A stretch of 64,000 nucleotides of DNA from Drosophila pseudoobscura (GCF_009870125.1 NC_046679.1:15190001-15254000); one strand, 5' to 3'; positions 26,901-36,911 are shown, numbered from the stretch's first letter. Notes: a model not told the origin generated them from the letters alone. Made by a program: numbers and translations.

Positions 26901-27814
26901 ATGTCACACAAGAAAATACTGTTTGTATGTATGGGTAAGCATCAACCATCATCGTCACCATACATTTTTACGATTGCCCCCTAATCCTGCGGGATGGCTA
27001 GGCAACATATGCAGCTCGCCCATGGCCGAGGCGATCATGCAGAGCCTGATGGTCAAGACGAGCATCTACTGGGAGGTGGACAGTGCAGGACTGCGGTCCT
27101 GGAACATTGGGCGCCGGCCCCACGCGCGCTGCCTGCGAACTCTGCGCGAGCACGGACTCCGATCGGATCACTTCTGTCGCCAGTTCACCGTCCAGGACTT
27201 TCGTTACTTCGACTACATTGTGGCCATGGACGACGCTGTGTACAAGGAGCTGCTGCTCTGGTCCAATCTCTATCGCTCGACCAAGGACTGCTTGGTGCTT
27301 CGGCTGAGCTCCTTCGGGCCGGATGGCCAGCCGACCGCCATCAATGAACTGTCACCGGTGGGTCCGTCCTTGACGGGTCACTTCAACTGAATCCTAATTG
27401 CGGTTTCTCCTCCATTTCCAGACGTACAAGCTGAGGAGCTTCCGGGCTGCCTACTACCAGATCAAGGATTGCTGCAAGTATTTCATACTCAGCCAAAAGA
27501 TAAGCATAGTGCGGTACCAGCTGCCCAGCTCAGAGGAGGACTACGCCTACTCAGAAGCCGAGACCGAGAAGACTATGGAAGCAGGGCAACCTAGCACTGA
27601 GAAAAAGACTAAGAAGAACAATAAGCCGGATCCGATTGAGTCAAACGGGAATTTGATGTCGGATACCCTGGACCTGGCCACAAACGCCTTCTTGTCAGGA
27701 GTTTATACAAAGGTCTTAGCCACGCCAGCGCCCAAGTACCACGAAAACTCATCCAACTGCCGCCAAAAGAAACTGTGCCTGCAATGCGGAAAGAAATTTT
27801 TGGACTCGCTCTAG
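26901..27814 (+). CDS. Low-molecular-weight tyrosine phosphatase-like protein, probably catalytically dead
   Basis: Three exons, 26901-26934, 27002-27357 and 27422-27814 (introns of 67 and 64 bases, canonical GT..AG), encode 260 residues. Residues 1 to about 155 match the LMW-PTP fold: the start MSHKKILFVC, the P-loop region, FDYIVAMDDAVYKELL and the C-terminal helix RAAYYQIKDCC. The P-loop reads C10-M-G-N-I-C-S16-S-P, whereas active enzymes have C-x5-R; the phosphate-binding Arg is Ser. The general-acid Asp of the DP motif is also replaced (S129-P130). A tail of about 100 residues, rich in Glu, Lys and Asn and ending in CRQKKLCLQC, is not part of the family. It lies about 175 bases upstream of the Rh2 start region on the same strand. 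I recall an LMW-PTP relative (CG14297) beside Rh2 in D. melanogaster, so this is probably its orthologue; I have not compared the sequences. Likely a phosphate- or protein-binding pseudophosphatase. Confidence 0.85.
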
Positions 27815-27869
27815 AACATGATTGAAACATTGATTTTATTCCACCCCAAATCGATGCCGAGACCTTGAA

Positions 27870-27875
27870 AATAAA
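27870..27875 (+). terminator. Poly(A) signal of the phosphatase-like gene
   Basis: AATAAA 56 bases after the stop codon and about 60 bases before the Rh2 promoter elements, giving a very short 3' UTR. Confidence 0.6.
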
Positions 27876-27936
27876 AATGACTTTTATCTGTCAGTTGGAC
27901 AGCATTTATTAGCATTAAGACCCCATTTGATAGCTA

Positions 27937-27990
27937 GCTAATTGGCTTAGAAACCAGCTATAAAGGTTCCCCGGCCCCAGCCGTGGCTCA
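27937..27990 (+). promoter_or_regulatory. Rh2: Rh2 core promoter (RCSI-like site, TATA box, initiator)
   Basis: CTAATTGGCTTAG (27938-27950) resembles the rhodopsin core sequence RCSI, with one deviation from TAATYNRATTN. TATAAAG follows at 27959-27965, and GCTCAGCC with its A at 27990 lies 31 bases downstream of the TATA box, an ideal spacing. This predicts a 5' UTR of about 39 bases. The arrangement of RCSI just upstream of TATA is typical of fly rhodopsin genes and should confine expression to photoreceptors. Confidence 0.75.
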
Positions 27991-28028
27991 GCCACAGTTC
28001 GATGCGCATCGGAATCGGGTGACGGAGC

Positions 28029-29362
28029 ATGGAGCGCAGTCTGTTGCCAGAGCCGCCGTTGGCCATGGCACTCCTGGGGCCCAGATTCGAGGCCCAAACA
28101 GGAGGCAATCGTTCCGTGCTGGACAACGTAAGTAGGGGGGGACCAAGGATTACAGAAGGGATATGTGCTAATCGCAATTCATGGCACGCAGGTACTGCCC
28201 GACATGGCGCCTCTGGTCAATCCGTACTGGAGTCGCTTCGCCCCCATGGATCCCACAATGAGCAAGATCCTCGGCCTGTTCACGCTCGTCATTCTAATCA
28301 TCTCGTGCTGCGGCAACGGCGTGGTGGTCTACATCTTTGGCGGCACCAAGTCGCTGCGCACGCCCGCCAACCTGCTCGTCCTGAACCTGGCCTTCTCCGA
28401 CTTCTGCATGATGGCTTCGCAGTCGCCGGTGATGATCATCAATTTTTACTACGAGACCTGGGTGCTGGGGCCACTGTGGTGCGACATTTATGCGGCCTGC
28501 GGCTCCCTGTTCGGCTGTGTGTCCATCTGGTCCATGTGCATGATCGCCTTCGATCGCTACAACGTGATCGTGAAGGGCATCAACGGCACGCCCATGACCA
28601 TCAAGACGTCCATTATGAAGATTGCGTTCATTTGGATGATGGCCGTGTTCTGGACGATCATGCCGCTAATCGGCTGGAGCAGCTATGTGCCCGAGGGCAA
28701 CCTGACTGCCTGCAGCATCGACTACATGACGCGACAGTGGAATCCGCGCTCCTACCTCATCACCTACTCCTTGTTCGTCTACTACACGCCGCTCTTCATG
28801 ATCTGCTACTCCTACTGGTTCATCATCGCCACCGTAGCCGCCCACGAGAAGGCCATGCGGGATCAGGCGAAGAAGATGAATGTCAAGTCGCTGCGCAGCT
28901 CCGAGGACTGCGACAAGAGCGCCGAAAACAAGCTGGCCAAGGTTGCCCTGACGACCATATCGCTGTGGTTCATGGCTTGGACCCCCTACCTCATCATCTG
29001 CTATTTTGGACTCTTCAAAATCGACGGTCTAACCCCCCTCACCACCATCTGGGGTGCCACCTTCGCCAAGACGAGCGCCGTCTACAACCCCATCGTGTAT
29101 GGCATCAGGTGAGTGGCGTCGGTGTGCCCATGTTGGGGCCAGTCTAATGCAGTTTTTAATTCGCCCTCAGTCATCCCAAGTACCGGCTGGTGCTCAAGGA
29201 GAAGGTAAGTCGCCATAAACTGCGAGTGTATTCAATCTTCTTAAGCACATCTTCTTCGTCTGCCAGTGTCCCATGTGTGTGTGCGGCAGCACGGATGAGC
29301 CCAAGCCGGATGCGCCCCCATCCGATACGGAAACCACATCCGAGGCAGAGTCAAAGGCTTGA
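28029..29362 (+). CDS. Rh2: Opsin Rh2 (ocellar rhodopsin)
   Basis: Four exons, 28029-28127, 28192-29108, 29171-29204 and 29267-29362, give 381 residues, the length I recall for D. melanogaster Rh2. The protein is a seven-helix GPCR. The start MERSLLPEPP, the region before helix I with NPYWSRFAPMDP, the DRYNVIVKG motif at the end of helix III, and the two loop cysteines (LWCDIYA, LTACSIDY) are all present. The retinal-binding lysine is K326 in FAKTSAVYNP, followed by the NPIVYG motif. The tail ends in TTSEAESKA as in other Rh1/Rh2 opsins. Sequence is far closer to Rh2 than to Rh1 (FGGTKSLRTPANLLVLN, CMMASQSPVM). Known role: violet/blue-sensitive pigment of ocellar photoreceptors signalling through Gq and phospholipase C. 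Introns are 64, 62 and 62 bases. Confidence 0.98.
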
Positions 29363-30071
29363 GCTGGGGGAATATATTCGTATCTACGCAATTGCCTTCA
29401 AGAGGCACAAAAATGTCGAAAAAAAAACGTTAAATGCAACCATCATAAAAATGATGTAAAAAATGTAACAAAAAAAAATATATTGAACTTTATGAGACAG
29501 AGGATTCCCATGTCAGCAGCAGTCGCCTCATCTGTGTGTCGTCGCTCATTACGCTCATGTCAAGGACAGACCAGCACACCATTCCGGTGTGTGCATCTAT
29601 CAAGCCCTTCGCACTCCCAGTACCATTCCCAGTCCCAGGGCTCTGATGCAAATTCATCTTCATTGACACACATTTGCAGCCAAATGTCGCCTTTGCTATG
29701 TGCGGGCTTTGTCTCGTATCTAATGATTATAATTACGAAACAGCTGCCACACCCATTCCAATATCCCTGCTACCCATTAGCCCCCCATCCCGCTTATTTG
29801 CCTAATGAGCACTAGAAACACAGAGGCAGACAGGGACTGCACTCCACATTTAAGCCAGCAAAGCAGCACACACCTATAGGGCCAACTACCAGCCAGTCAG
29901 CGATTTGGCCAAAGTTCATCTTCTTTGAAAACCATTCAAGAATACACCTGAGTACACATACGAGTATGCAACCAAAGACTTCTATTCCAAAGACTAGATG
30001 CCCATGTCGGATATTAATATATATTATATATCAATTATATTGATCTTTATTGAAAATCTTCTGGATTAATG
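29363..30071. other. Intergenic, 3' flank of Rh2
   Basis: Contains the Rh2 3' UTR, A-rich with AATATA-type variant poly(A) signals around 29470-29482. The remainder is C/T-rich then A/T-rich noncoding sequence. No gene is supported. Confidence 0.6.
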
Positions 30072-30514
30072 TTACCAGAACAAACCGATACGCGATGCCC
30101 CAGAGCTGGCGCCATAGATGGCCCATTGCTGTCCAGCCACGCGATCCAACGAGGCGTAAGCACCTGCTGCCAAAGCATTGACGCAGACCTTGTGTTGGGC
30201 AACATTCCGGCTGGCTAACAGCTCGGCATTGCAGTGAGTCAATCCCAGGTCGAACGTGTCCGCCACTTCCCTGCCCTCAGCCTGGGCCGAAGCAGTATTT
30301 GGAAGCTTCTCCTCAATAATCATCCGTATATTTATGCCCGTATCCTTGGCCCATTGAAGGGAATAGTTTATAGCTGGATCTTGGCCAAGAGTCTGTCCCA
30401 ACTGCGATGGAAACAATCGGGCTCAGGAAATTCAAAGTGGAATTCGAATTGTATTATAAAAAAACGTACCAGGAGCGCCAAGAAGCAGAACACGATCAGC
30501 GATGCACTCGACAT
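30072..30514 (-). CDS. Small secreted protein, family not recognised
   Basis: Minus strand, exons 30470-30514 and 30072-30401 separated by a 68-base intron (GTACGT donor, CATCGCAG acceptor, phase 0), giving 124 residues. The start ATG at 30514 opens a strong signal peptide, MSSASLIVFCFLALL, split from the rest exactly at its end. The mature part has only two cysteines (THCNAEL, KVCVNAL), which may pair, and is otherwise helical-looking with a Gly/Ala/Ser-rich end (AIYGASSGASRIGLFW). Signal peptide, exon pattern and codon use support a real gene. I do not recognise the family. A palindromic GATA pair lies 184 bases upstream of the ATG, which would fit gut or fat-body expression. Confidence 0.78.
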
Positions 30515-32608
30515 TTTCCGTAAACCTTCGCTGGCCAACTGAGCCACATTCTCCGTGATTCCGTTGGTATCTCAGCTTATTGTGTGTTTGCCTTGATAGT
30601 GTTTACAGCCTCCATTATCTGTGGGCCGCATCGCAACCACAACTGATAGCCTCAACCTCATTATGTTTTATGCTAACCATATTTCTTGGGAGGAGATCAG
30701 ATAAGTGTTGCTTATCTGCAGCCAACGGAAGTGGCACTCGGGGATCAAACAACAGTAGCAAGTGTGGCACAGAGTGCGAACAGCAAATACTGGACGGACC
30801 TTTGGGGGATGATTCATTATTCGATTTCGGTGTAGTCGAAAGTATTTCCCAAATTTCTATCCCAAATTACACCCGTTCCCGCCGAACTAACGAACTCTGA
30901 CAGAAGCCACAGCCGCAAAAAATTGTTCGCCTATTTTGGGGGGTCGGTCGGTCGGTCGTCCAACTTTTGCATCAAAACAAAAGCCACAAGCCCATAACAA
31001 ATTTACATATATGCACTTTTAGAGTGTTCTGTCCGCCCCCTCCTCCTGCCCGCCCCTTCTGTTTTTGGTAACCGATTTTGGCATATATATTTAGTTGGGC
31101 AGCCCGAATGCGGCTGGATTTTATTTTGTACTCTGGATTTTCATTTTTTTACTGCTGCGTGAATTTCAAATGCCACAACTTTAGCATTACCAAACCGGGT
31201 TGGCACTGGGATGGGTTCAGTTTTGAGTTTCAGTTTTTGGGAGATGGGAAGTTGGGAGTGGTGCAGGGATGGTGTAAAGGGCGGGGTCTCGCGGCTAACA
31301 CTACACGAAACTTTGCAGAGTTCGGTGGCTGTTCGTGCTTCTGTTTCTGTTGCTGTAATGACAACAGCAAGAAAGACTCAAGTTTCAATCTAGAAATATT
31401 TCAATTAAGTGGCCCAAAACTTTGCACTCGCCCCAGATCCCCTACTAATGCGCCCACCCATCGCTGTCAGTCCTGTGTTGTGTATGTGGCATCCACAGGC
31501 AGCGGGGAGCGGCTAGCGGCTAGCGGGGCTTGAATTTACATTTAATTACATATTTGAATTTGAAATTAAATCCCTCCAACCTCTGTTATTTGGCTGCTGT
31601 CCACTGCGGGTTTTGTCCATTCTCTTTCGGCTTATCGATCTTCCTGCATCCTGCCAGTTGGTCATTTGCGGCCAGTCTTTGGCTCGTTAAGCCAAGCCAT
31701 TTAGGAGCCGGAGCCCTGGTGGGTCGTCGAGGTCCTGGAATTCATATGCAAATGCCATAACAAATCGAATTGAATTGAGTACGGTTGGGCTGGGGAGCGA
31801 AAGGCGATTCGGTTGGGGACCTAGCAGGAACAACAATTGGGCAATGATAATTGAGGCAGCACTGCCTGCCGCATAAATCAGCTCTCGACTCTGTGGTCTC
31901 TCTATGGGCCGATTCATAGCCAAATCATGCACTGGAAACAATTTGGCAGGCCAAATTGATAAATGCAGAAAAGGGCTGTCTCTGTACCCCGCCATTGGGG
32001 CAAAAAGTGGAAGACGGAGCATCAAAAGCCGCACAAAGGATGGAAAATAAAACGGAGGAAAAGGCGGAGGACGGCGACGGCGACGGCAACGGCAAAGGCA
32101 AAGGCAACGGAATTCAAATATTTGACCAAAATGCGTCAAGTTCTTGCGCTGCCTGCTCAATGGCCCAAACCCAAAGACCCAAACTTGGCGACTCAAGTAT
32201 GCGCCACAGCATTAACAGCCCCGAGGGCGCCAATCATGGGGAATGGGTCATGGGGCAAGGAGCAGAACCATCGGGGTCGAGGTCGCCGACAACTTATTGT
32301 GACGCGAGAAGCCAAGTCGATGCGAAGGCAAACGGGAAAGCAGAATCAAGTTTTGTAATTCCTGAATGGAAATTTAATAAAGCGAAGAATGCCAAGTCCG
32401 ACCGGCCACATCAAAGCATCTCCTGGTCTAGGTCAAGAGCGCCACTGCCCCTGCCACTGCCTCTTCCCATCCTCCCACAACCCAAGAACTAAGTGAAAGA
32501 ATTCCAGCATTGAGCTTATTTGAATGTTATTGCAACTATGTTGGTCGATTGCCCTCGTCTATAGATTAAGTAAAGTGTTAAATACTGGAATAGAAGTGCA
32601 GTTGGCTC
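30515..32608. other. Intergenic region between two small secreted-protein genes
   Basis: Holds the upstream region of the gene at 30072-30514 and the downstream region of the gene at 32609-33187. Plus-strand open frames at 31956-32492 and 31078-31533 are Lys/Gly or Cys/Phe-rich products of simple sequence, without splice context. No further gene is supported. Confidence 0.6.
30698..30718. promoter_or_regulatory. Palindromic GATA-site pair
   Basis: CAGATAAG and its exact inverted copy CTTATCTG are separated by TGTTG. It lies 184 bases upstream of the start codon of the minus-strand secreted-protein gene. GATA factors drive midgut and fat-body genes in flies; a function here is inferred. Confidence 0.55.
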
Positions 32609-33187
32609 CTAGGCTGTGGCTGGTGCAGCAGGGCTGGCGGCGGCCGTTTGGCGGGCCTGCCACTCGTCATCGATCAGCTTGAGCTCGTTCTTAGCGCTGG
32701 TCAGCAGGGGCTTGACGCAACGGATCTGCAGCCAGGGCAGGGTGGCGGGGGTGCTGCAGCCGGCGATCGTCTCCTGGGAGTTGGCCACCACATCCTGGAC
32801 ACGCTCGGCCAGATCGGTGGGGAAGTTGGGCTGGCTGAGCAGACGCTCGGCCTCCCGCTGCAGCACCACAGACTGGAAGAACGATGAGATGGAGGCACCA
32901 CCGAAGGGCGGGGTTGCAGCAACTGGAGCTCCAGCTCCTCCTGCACCTGCACCTGCTCCACCGAAAAGTCCGTTCAGAAAGGGATTGAAGGCGGCCGCAT
33001 AGGGATTGGCTGCCGCGAAGGGATTGATGGCAATGCCGCCGCCGGCAGATGGTGCCGCCTGTGTATGGAGGAAAGTATTGTTGTTAAATTATCCGCCGGA
33101 ATCGGAATTATCTCCCGTAAGTCCAATCCTCACCTGGCTGTTAGCGCAAGCAATGCTGGCCAAAAGTAGAACAATTGCGAATTTCAT
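32609..33187 (-). CDS. Secreted Ala/Gly-rich protein with helical C-terminal domain, family not recognised
   Basis: Minus strand, exons 33134-33187 and 32609-33058, intron 75 bases, phase 0; 167 residues. Exon 1 is a complete signal peptide (MKFAIVLLLASIACANSQ). The mature protein starts with an Ala/Asn/Pro/Phe-rich segment containing repeated NPF/NPY units (AINPFAAANPY, AAFNPFLNG) and a Gly-Ala run. It continues as a predicted helical domain of about 85 residues with two cysteines (AGCSTP, IRCVKP) and ends in an Ala-Pro tail. Codon use is strongly C/G-ending, implying a well-expressed gene. I do not recognise the family. Its exon layout (signal peptide alone in exon 1, one larger second exon) matches the secreted-protein gene at 30072-30514, although the proteins do not look alike. 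Confidence 0.85.
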
Positions 33188-33257
33188 TTTCTTCTGAGTG
33201 GGGGCTCAGTCGTTTGGGTTTCGGAGAGACTAATGCTTCAGTGGACTGTGGAAGGGG

Positions 33258-33265
33258 CTTTTATA
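33258..33265 (-). promoter_or_regulatory. TATA box of the secreted Ala/Gly-rich gene
   Basis: On the minus strand TATAAAAG lies 71 to 78 bases upstream of the start codon. An initiator-like TTAGTC follows about 34 bases downstream. Confidence 0.65.
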
Positions 33266-33282
33266 CACAATTAAAAACAAGA

Positions 33283-33480
33283 TGCGATAGTCTTATCTAT
33301 ACCATATCTACCTGGCTACCGCGATTGAACTGATTTACATGTTCATTGTTTGTTTGGTTGAGCCCCCACTACGGGGGTTATCTTCAAAGATAAAAAATGG
33401 GAAACAAGAATTTTGTAAAAGTGCCGCCTCATGCGATGACGTCATGGCTTTTACTAATATTAACTTAGATAAATATCTTT
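33283..33480. promoter_or_regulatory. GATA sites and a CRE between two divergent small genes
   Basis: Upstream of the gene at 32609-33187 are CTTATCT (near 33292), a palindromic pair TTATCTT-CA-AAGATAA at 33378-33393, and AGATAA with AGATAT around 33467-33478. A full palindromic CRE, TGACGTCA, lies at 33437-33444. These would suit GATA-driven gut or fat-body expression of the secreted protein. Confidence 0.5.
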
Positions 33481-33694
33481 GATTTAATTGCATTTTTCAA
33501 TTAGTTTCTGTTAAGGATTTGCGCGGGAAAATGTTACATTGATCAATGTTACAGGCTCTGTTAATAAGTTAACAGTTTTCCATTAACAGTGTGCTGAAGA
33601 TACCGCCAAGATTTGAATAGTAGTCCTGAAATCATTTTTGGTGGGGCTTCCTATTTGGGCAACGCCTCTATCTTGACTCCTTGGCGTATTCCTT

Positions 33695-34012
33695 TTACTC
33701 GTTCTGCTTCTGGGCCTCCAACAAATGTTCAACCGTCTCAGCGATGAAATACGGCAAGTACTGATCCTGTGGGAAGATACATGAAAAGCTGGCCAAAAGG
33801 CTGTTCTCGAAGGGTAGTACCTGCTCGAACCGTGACTTCTCGAGAGGAGTGAGGGTGTGCCAGGTTTCGAGGGCATTATTTACCAGCTCCTGAGGAGTCC
33901 ATTCATAGTCAATGCAGGCGTGCCGGAACTCCCGCAGGAAATTGAATGGAGCATAACGGGTAATGAAGACGTCGCCGCAAGTGCAGTATTTGGATTCGTT
34001 TGTTTTTTCCAT
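33695..34012 (-). CDS. Small acidic HMG-box-like protein
   Basis: Single minus-strand exon of 105 residues; the first ATG in frame is at 34012 (the frame is open six bases further but without ATG). Residues about 18-65 resemble the HMG box seen in Drosophila sperm chromatin proteins (MST-HMG type): an N-terminal APFNFLREFR helix, WTPQELVNNALETW, then LTPLEKSRFEQ, matching the order FxxFLREFR, helix with W, LxxxEKxxY/F. Unlike protamine-like relatives it is acidic, with about 16 Asp/Glu against 8 Lys/Arg, and has a cysteine pair CTCGD near the start. I do not recognise the exact gene. Assignment rests on a short weakly conserved box, so a fast-evolving testis gene is likely but unproven. Confidence 0.65.
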   Translation of the reverse strand: MEKTNESKYCTCGDVFITRYAPFNFLREFRHACIDYEWTPQELVNNALETWHTLTPLEKSRFEQVLPFENSLLASFSCIFPQDQYLPYFIAETVEHLLEAQKQNE

Positions 34013-35200
34013 GATCAAAAGTACGCGGATCTAAAATCTAAGATATATTTATAGAATTTTTTGTATTCGATGTTGATTTTAGGAGGTGCCTTTAGAAACT
34101 GAGCAACTTAGAATAAATGAAAAATTAAACATAAAAAATTGATGGGGAAATCAAAGGATACTTGGTAATCTAATTTCATTTTTTTCGCGGTTTTAATAGC
34201 CTCTACTAGTGTTGATTAGTACTTAAGGTTAGGCTTTCATTTTACTAGGACAGCCAACGATACACCAAATTGAGTCCAAAAAAAAGCAGCAGAAAACCAA
34301 ACAGAGCTATATTGTACATACATATATACGTACATGTAGTTTTTCGGCAGTTAATTCACTTTAAATAGTGAAATTGCTAACTTAAGGCAGAAACGTTTTT
34401 GTTGTAAACACATCTTTCAAAAATTCGTACCCTTCCTACTTGGTGTGCTCTGTGGGCAAACGTTATTATACGAAAATGTTGACTGAAAAGCATTTAAAAG
34501 TAACTCAAAGCTCACTTTAGAAAAAACCCCACTTTGGCGCAACTTTCGAATCTGTTATTGGCAGTGTTGTTCAACTATGAAACTACGTAACGTAACTACA
34601 TAGATATGTAGTTGTCATGTGTTGCAATGTATAATCTGGATATTTTGGTATATTTTATCGATGCGATTGAAGATGATTGAATTCTTCATTCAAAAGTAAA
34701 TAAACTTATTTCGTATGCTCAGTTCAACAATTTCTAAATTTTTTTTATCGATTTCAGAATTTATGTCCCTTTTTGAAAATATACCGTACATATACTGACG
34801 AGTTCAAGTTATATTACAATTTGTGAAAAAGAGCAATTAACCCATTGTTGACCAGAGTTGAATACTCTCTACGAAAATTATGAATCTTTAACAATTTTAG
34901 CGTAGTTCAGGTGAAAGATATCGTGGTAATATGTTTGTAATTGTAAAGGGGAAGGATAGGATAGGATGGATCCACACGAAGAATTTTCAAACAGTAATAT
35001 ATTTCGCGGTTTTAAATAGAGGGGGCTTAAGTGGGCTAAGTTCGTTTTATTCATGTACACGGTTAAGATATTGATTTTGCTTTGGTGCGGAGAGGAAAAC
35101 GCGAGCCCCCCCAGTCCCCAAAAAGACAGAGGGAGAAATAGTAGTAACGACAGTCCTTCAAAAATTACGCAGCCCAAGGTTCTGCAAAAAATCGAAGCTA
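34013..35200. other. A/T-rich intergenic region upstream of EndoA
   Basis: No coding sequence is supported. It contains ATCGATG/TATCGATTT motifs at about 34658 and 34747 (DRE-like) and a block at 34771-34823 whose sequence recurs upstream of Mpc1. Probably the distal promoter region of EndoA and of the minus-strand HMG-like gene. Confidence 0.5.
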
Positions 35201-35801
35201 GGTGAATCGCATTCAGAAGCGCAGAGCAGAGCAGAGCAGCTAGAACGTGCAGTGCAGGCTAAGCGAGTGAAAGTGCTGGAGAAAAATTAGAACTCGAATT
35301 AATATTCTCTTGCCTTTGACGTTTGTGACACAGCCTCCAACCACACACACCCCCACGTACTCACACACGCGCGCAGTCGAAGAAGCACCCCCACGGAAGC
35401 ACCCCCACAGCAGTAGCACCAGCAAAGGCAGAGCCACAGCCACAGCAACCGCGACTGCGACTGCGGAGACCAGCAGCAACGCTACCCAGCCAAAGCATAA
35501 AGTGACGAAAAGTGCACGCCGCGTAAGTCTTCCAAACGTTAAAAATAGAAACGCGCAGCTAACATAGCAAACGCCTCAAATTATCAATTGATATCGACAT
35601 TGAAATTGAGTCTCTCTCGGTAAAAGCAGGCAAGTCAACTAACTCAACCAACCCGTTCACAGCAACCGCGTCGTCGTTGAAGCACACCACAGCAGAGCAG
35701 AGCGGCGCGCAAAAGCAGCATCAAAAGTAGCAGGCGGACAACCCAGGTCCGATCCACATTTCCATTAGCGACAAGAGGAGAAGAGAGAGAAAAGCATCAA
35801 C
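35201..35801 (+). other. EndoA: Probable 5' UTR and promoter-proximal region of EndoA
   Basis: Sequence turns abruptly from A/T-rich to CAG/CCA-rich at about 35215. A donor-like CGC|GTAAGT at 35523 and possible acceptors near 35628 suggest a short 5' UTR intron. The reading frame at 35310-35567 has no ATG-led gene features and is best read as leader. Transcription start is not determined. Confidence 0.45.
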
Positions 35802-36911
35802 ATGGCTTTCGCTGGACTAAAGAAGCAGATCAACAAGGCGAACCAGTACATGACGGAGAAGATGGGTGGCGCCGAAGGCACCAAGCTGGACATGGACTTC
35901 ATGGATATGGAGCGGAAGACGGACGTGACCGTGGAGCTGGTGGAGGAGCTGCAGCTCAAGACGAAGGAGTTCCTGCAGCCTAATCCGACGGCACGGGCGA
36001 AGATGGCCGCAGTCAAGGGCATCTCGAAGCTGTCGGGACAGGCCAAATCGAACACGTATCCACAGCCCGAGGGACTGCTGGCCGAATGTATGCTGACTTA
36101 TGGTAAGAAGCTCGGCGAGGACAACAGCGTGTTTGCGCAGGCGCTCGTCGAGTTTGGCGAGTCGCTGAAACAGATGGCCGACGTCAAGTACTCGCTGGAC
36201 GACAATATCAAGCAGAACTTTTTGGAGCCCCTGCATCATATGCAGATGAAAGACCTCAAGGAGGTTATGCACCATCGCAAGAAGCTGCAGGGCCGGCGCC
36301 TCGACTTCGACTGCAAGCGTCGCCGTCAGGCCAAAGATGATGAAATTCGTGGTGCCGAGGATAAGTTCGCCGAATCATTGCAATTGGCACAGGTAGGCAT
36401 GTTCAATCTGTTGGAAAACGATACTGAACATGTCTCACAATTGGTGACTTTTGCTGAGGCACTATACGATTTTCACTCTCAGTGTGCCGATGTGCTACGT
36501 GGCCTGCAGGAGACGCTGCAGGAGAAACGATCCGAGGCTGAGAGCCGGCCACGCAATGAGTTTGTCCCCAAGACGCTGCTCGATCTGAACTTGGACGGCG
36601 GTGGCGGCGGCCTCATTGATGACGGCACGCCGTCCCACATTAGCTCGAGCGCCTCGCCGTTGCCCTCGCCGATGCGCTCGCCCGCAAAGTCGATGGCCGT
36701 AACACCATCTCGCCAGCAGCAGCCCTGCTGCCAAGCCCTCTACGACTTCGACCCAGAGAATCCCGGAGAGCTGGGCTTCAAGGAGAACGACATAATCACG
36801 CTGCTCAATCGCGTCGACGACAATTGGTATGAGGGTGCCGTCAATGGTCGCACCGGCTACTTCCCGCAATCCTATGTACAGGTGCAGGTCCCCCTGCCCA
36901 ATGGCAACTAA
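35802..36911 (+). CDS. EndoA: Endophilin A
   Basis: One uninterrupted exon of 369 residues. Residues 1-20 (MAFAGLKKQINKANQYMTEK) form the amphipathic H0 helix. Residues to about 245 form the N-BAR domain, with the insert LQPNPTARAKM near residues 58-68. A variable linker with Pro/Ser-rich sequence follows. Residues about 311-364 are the SH3 domain (ALYDF at 312, NWYEG, GYFPQSYV). Ser75 in VKGIS corresponds to the residue reported as phosphorylated by LRRK in D. melanogaster. Endophilin A bends membrane at synapses, recruits synaptojanin and dynamin through SH3, and acts in vesicle endocytosis and presynaptic autophagy. Codon use is highly biased except for a patch at about 36340-36490. The start is fixed by conservation of the H0 helix. 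Confidence 0.98.
   Translation: MAFAGLKKQINKANQYMTEKMGGAEGTKLDMDFMDMERKTDVTVELVEELQLKTKEFLQPNPTARAKMAAVKGISKLSGQAKSNTYPQPEGLLAECMLTYGKKLGEDNSVFAQALVEFGESLKQMADVKYSLDDNIKQNFLEPLHHMQMKDLKEVMHHRKKLQGRRLDFDCKRRRQAKDDEIRGAEDKFAESLQLAQVGMFNLLENDTEHVSQLVTFAEALYDFHSQCADVLRGLQETLQEKRSEAESRPRNEFVPKTLLDLNLDGGGGGLIDDGTPSHISSSASPLPSPMRSPAKSMAVTPSRQQQPCCQALYDFDPENPGELGFKENDIITLLNRVDDNWYEGAVNGRTGYFPQSYVQVQVPLPNGN

Noticed and set aside
28029-29147. 372-codon frame over Rh2
   Set aside because: After the first 33 residues, which are genuine Rh2 exon 1, it reads through intron 1 and then follows a shadow frame rich in His, Arg and Leu.
31956-32492. Plus-strand frames of 131-178 codons
   Set aside because: Lys/Gly/Asn content reflects GGCAAC and AAGGC-type simple sequence; no ATG context, no splicing, no family.
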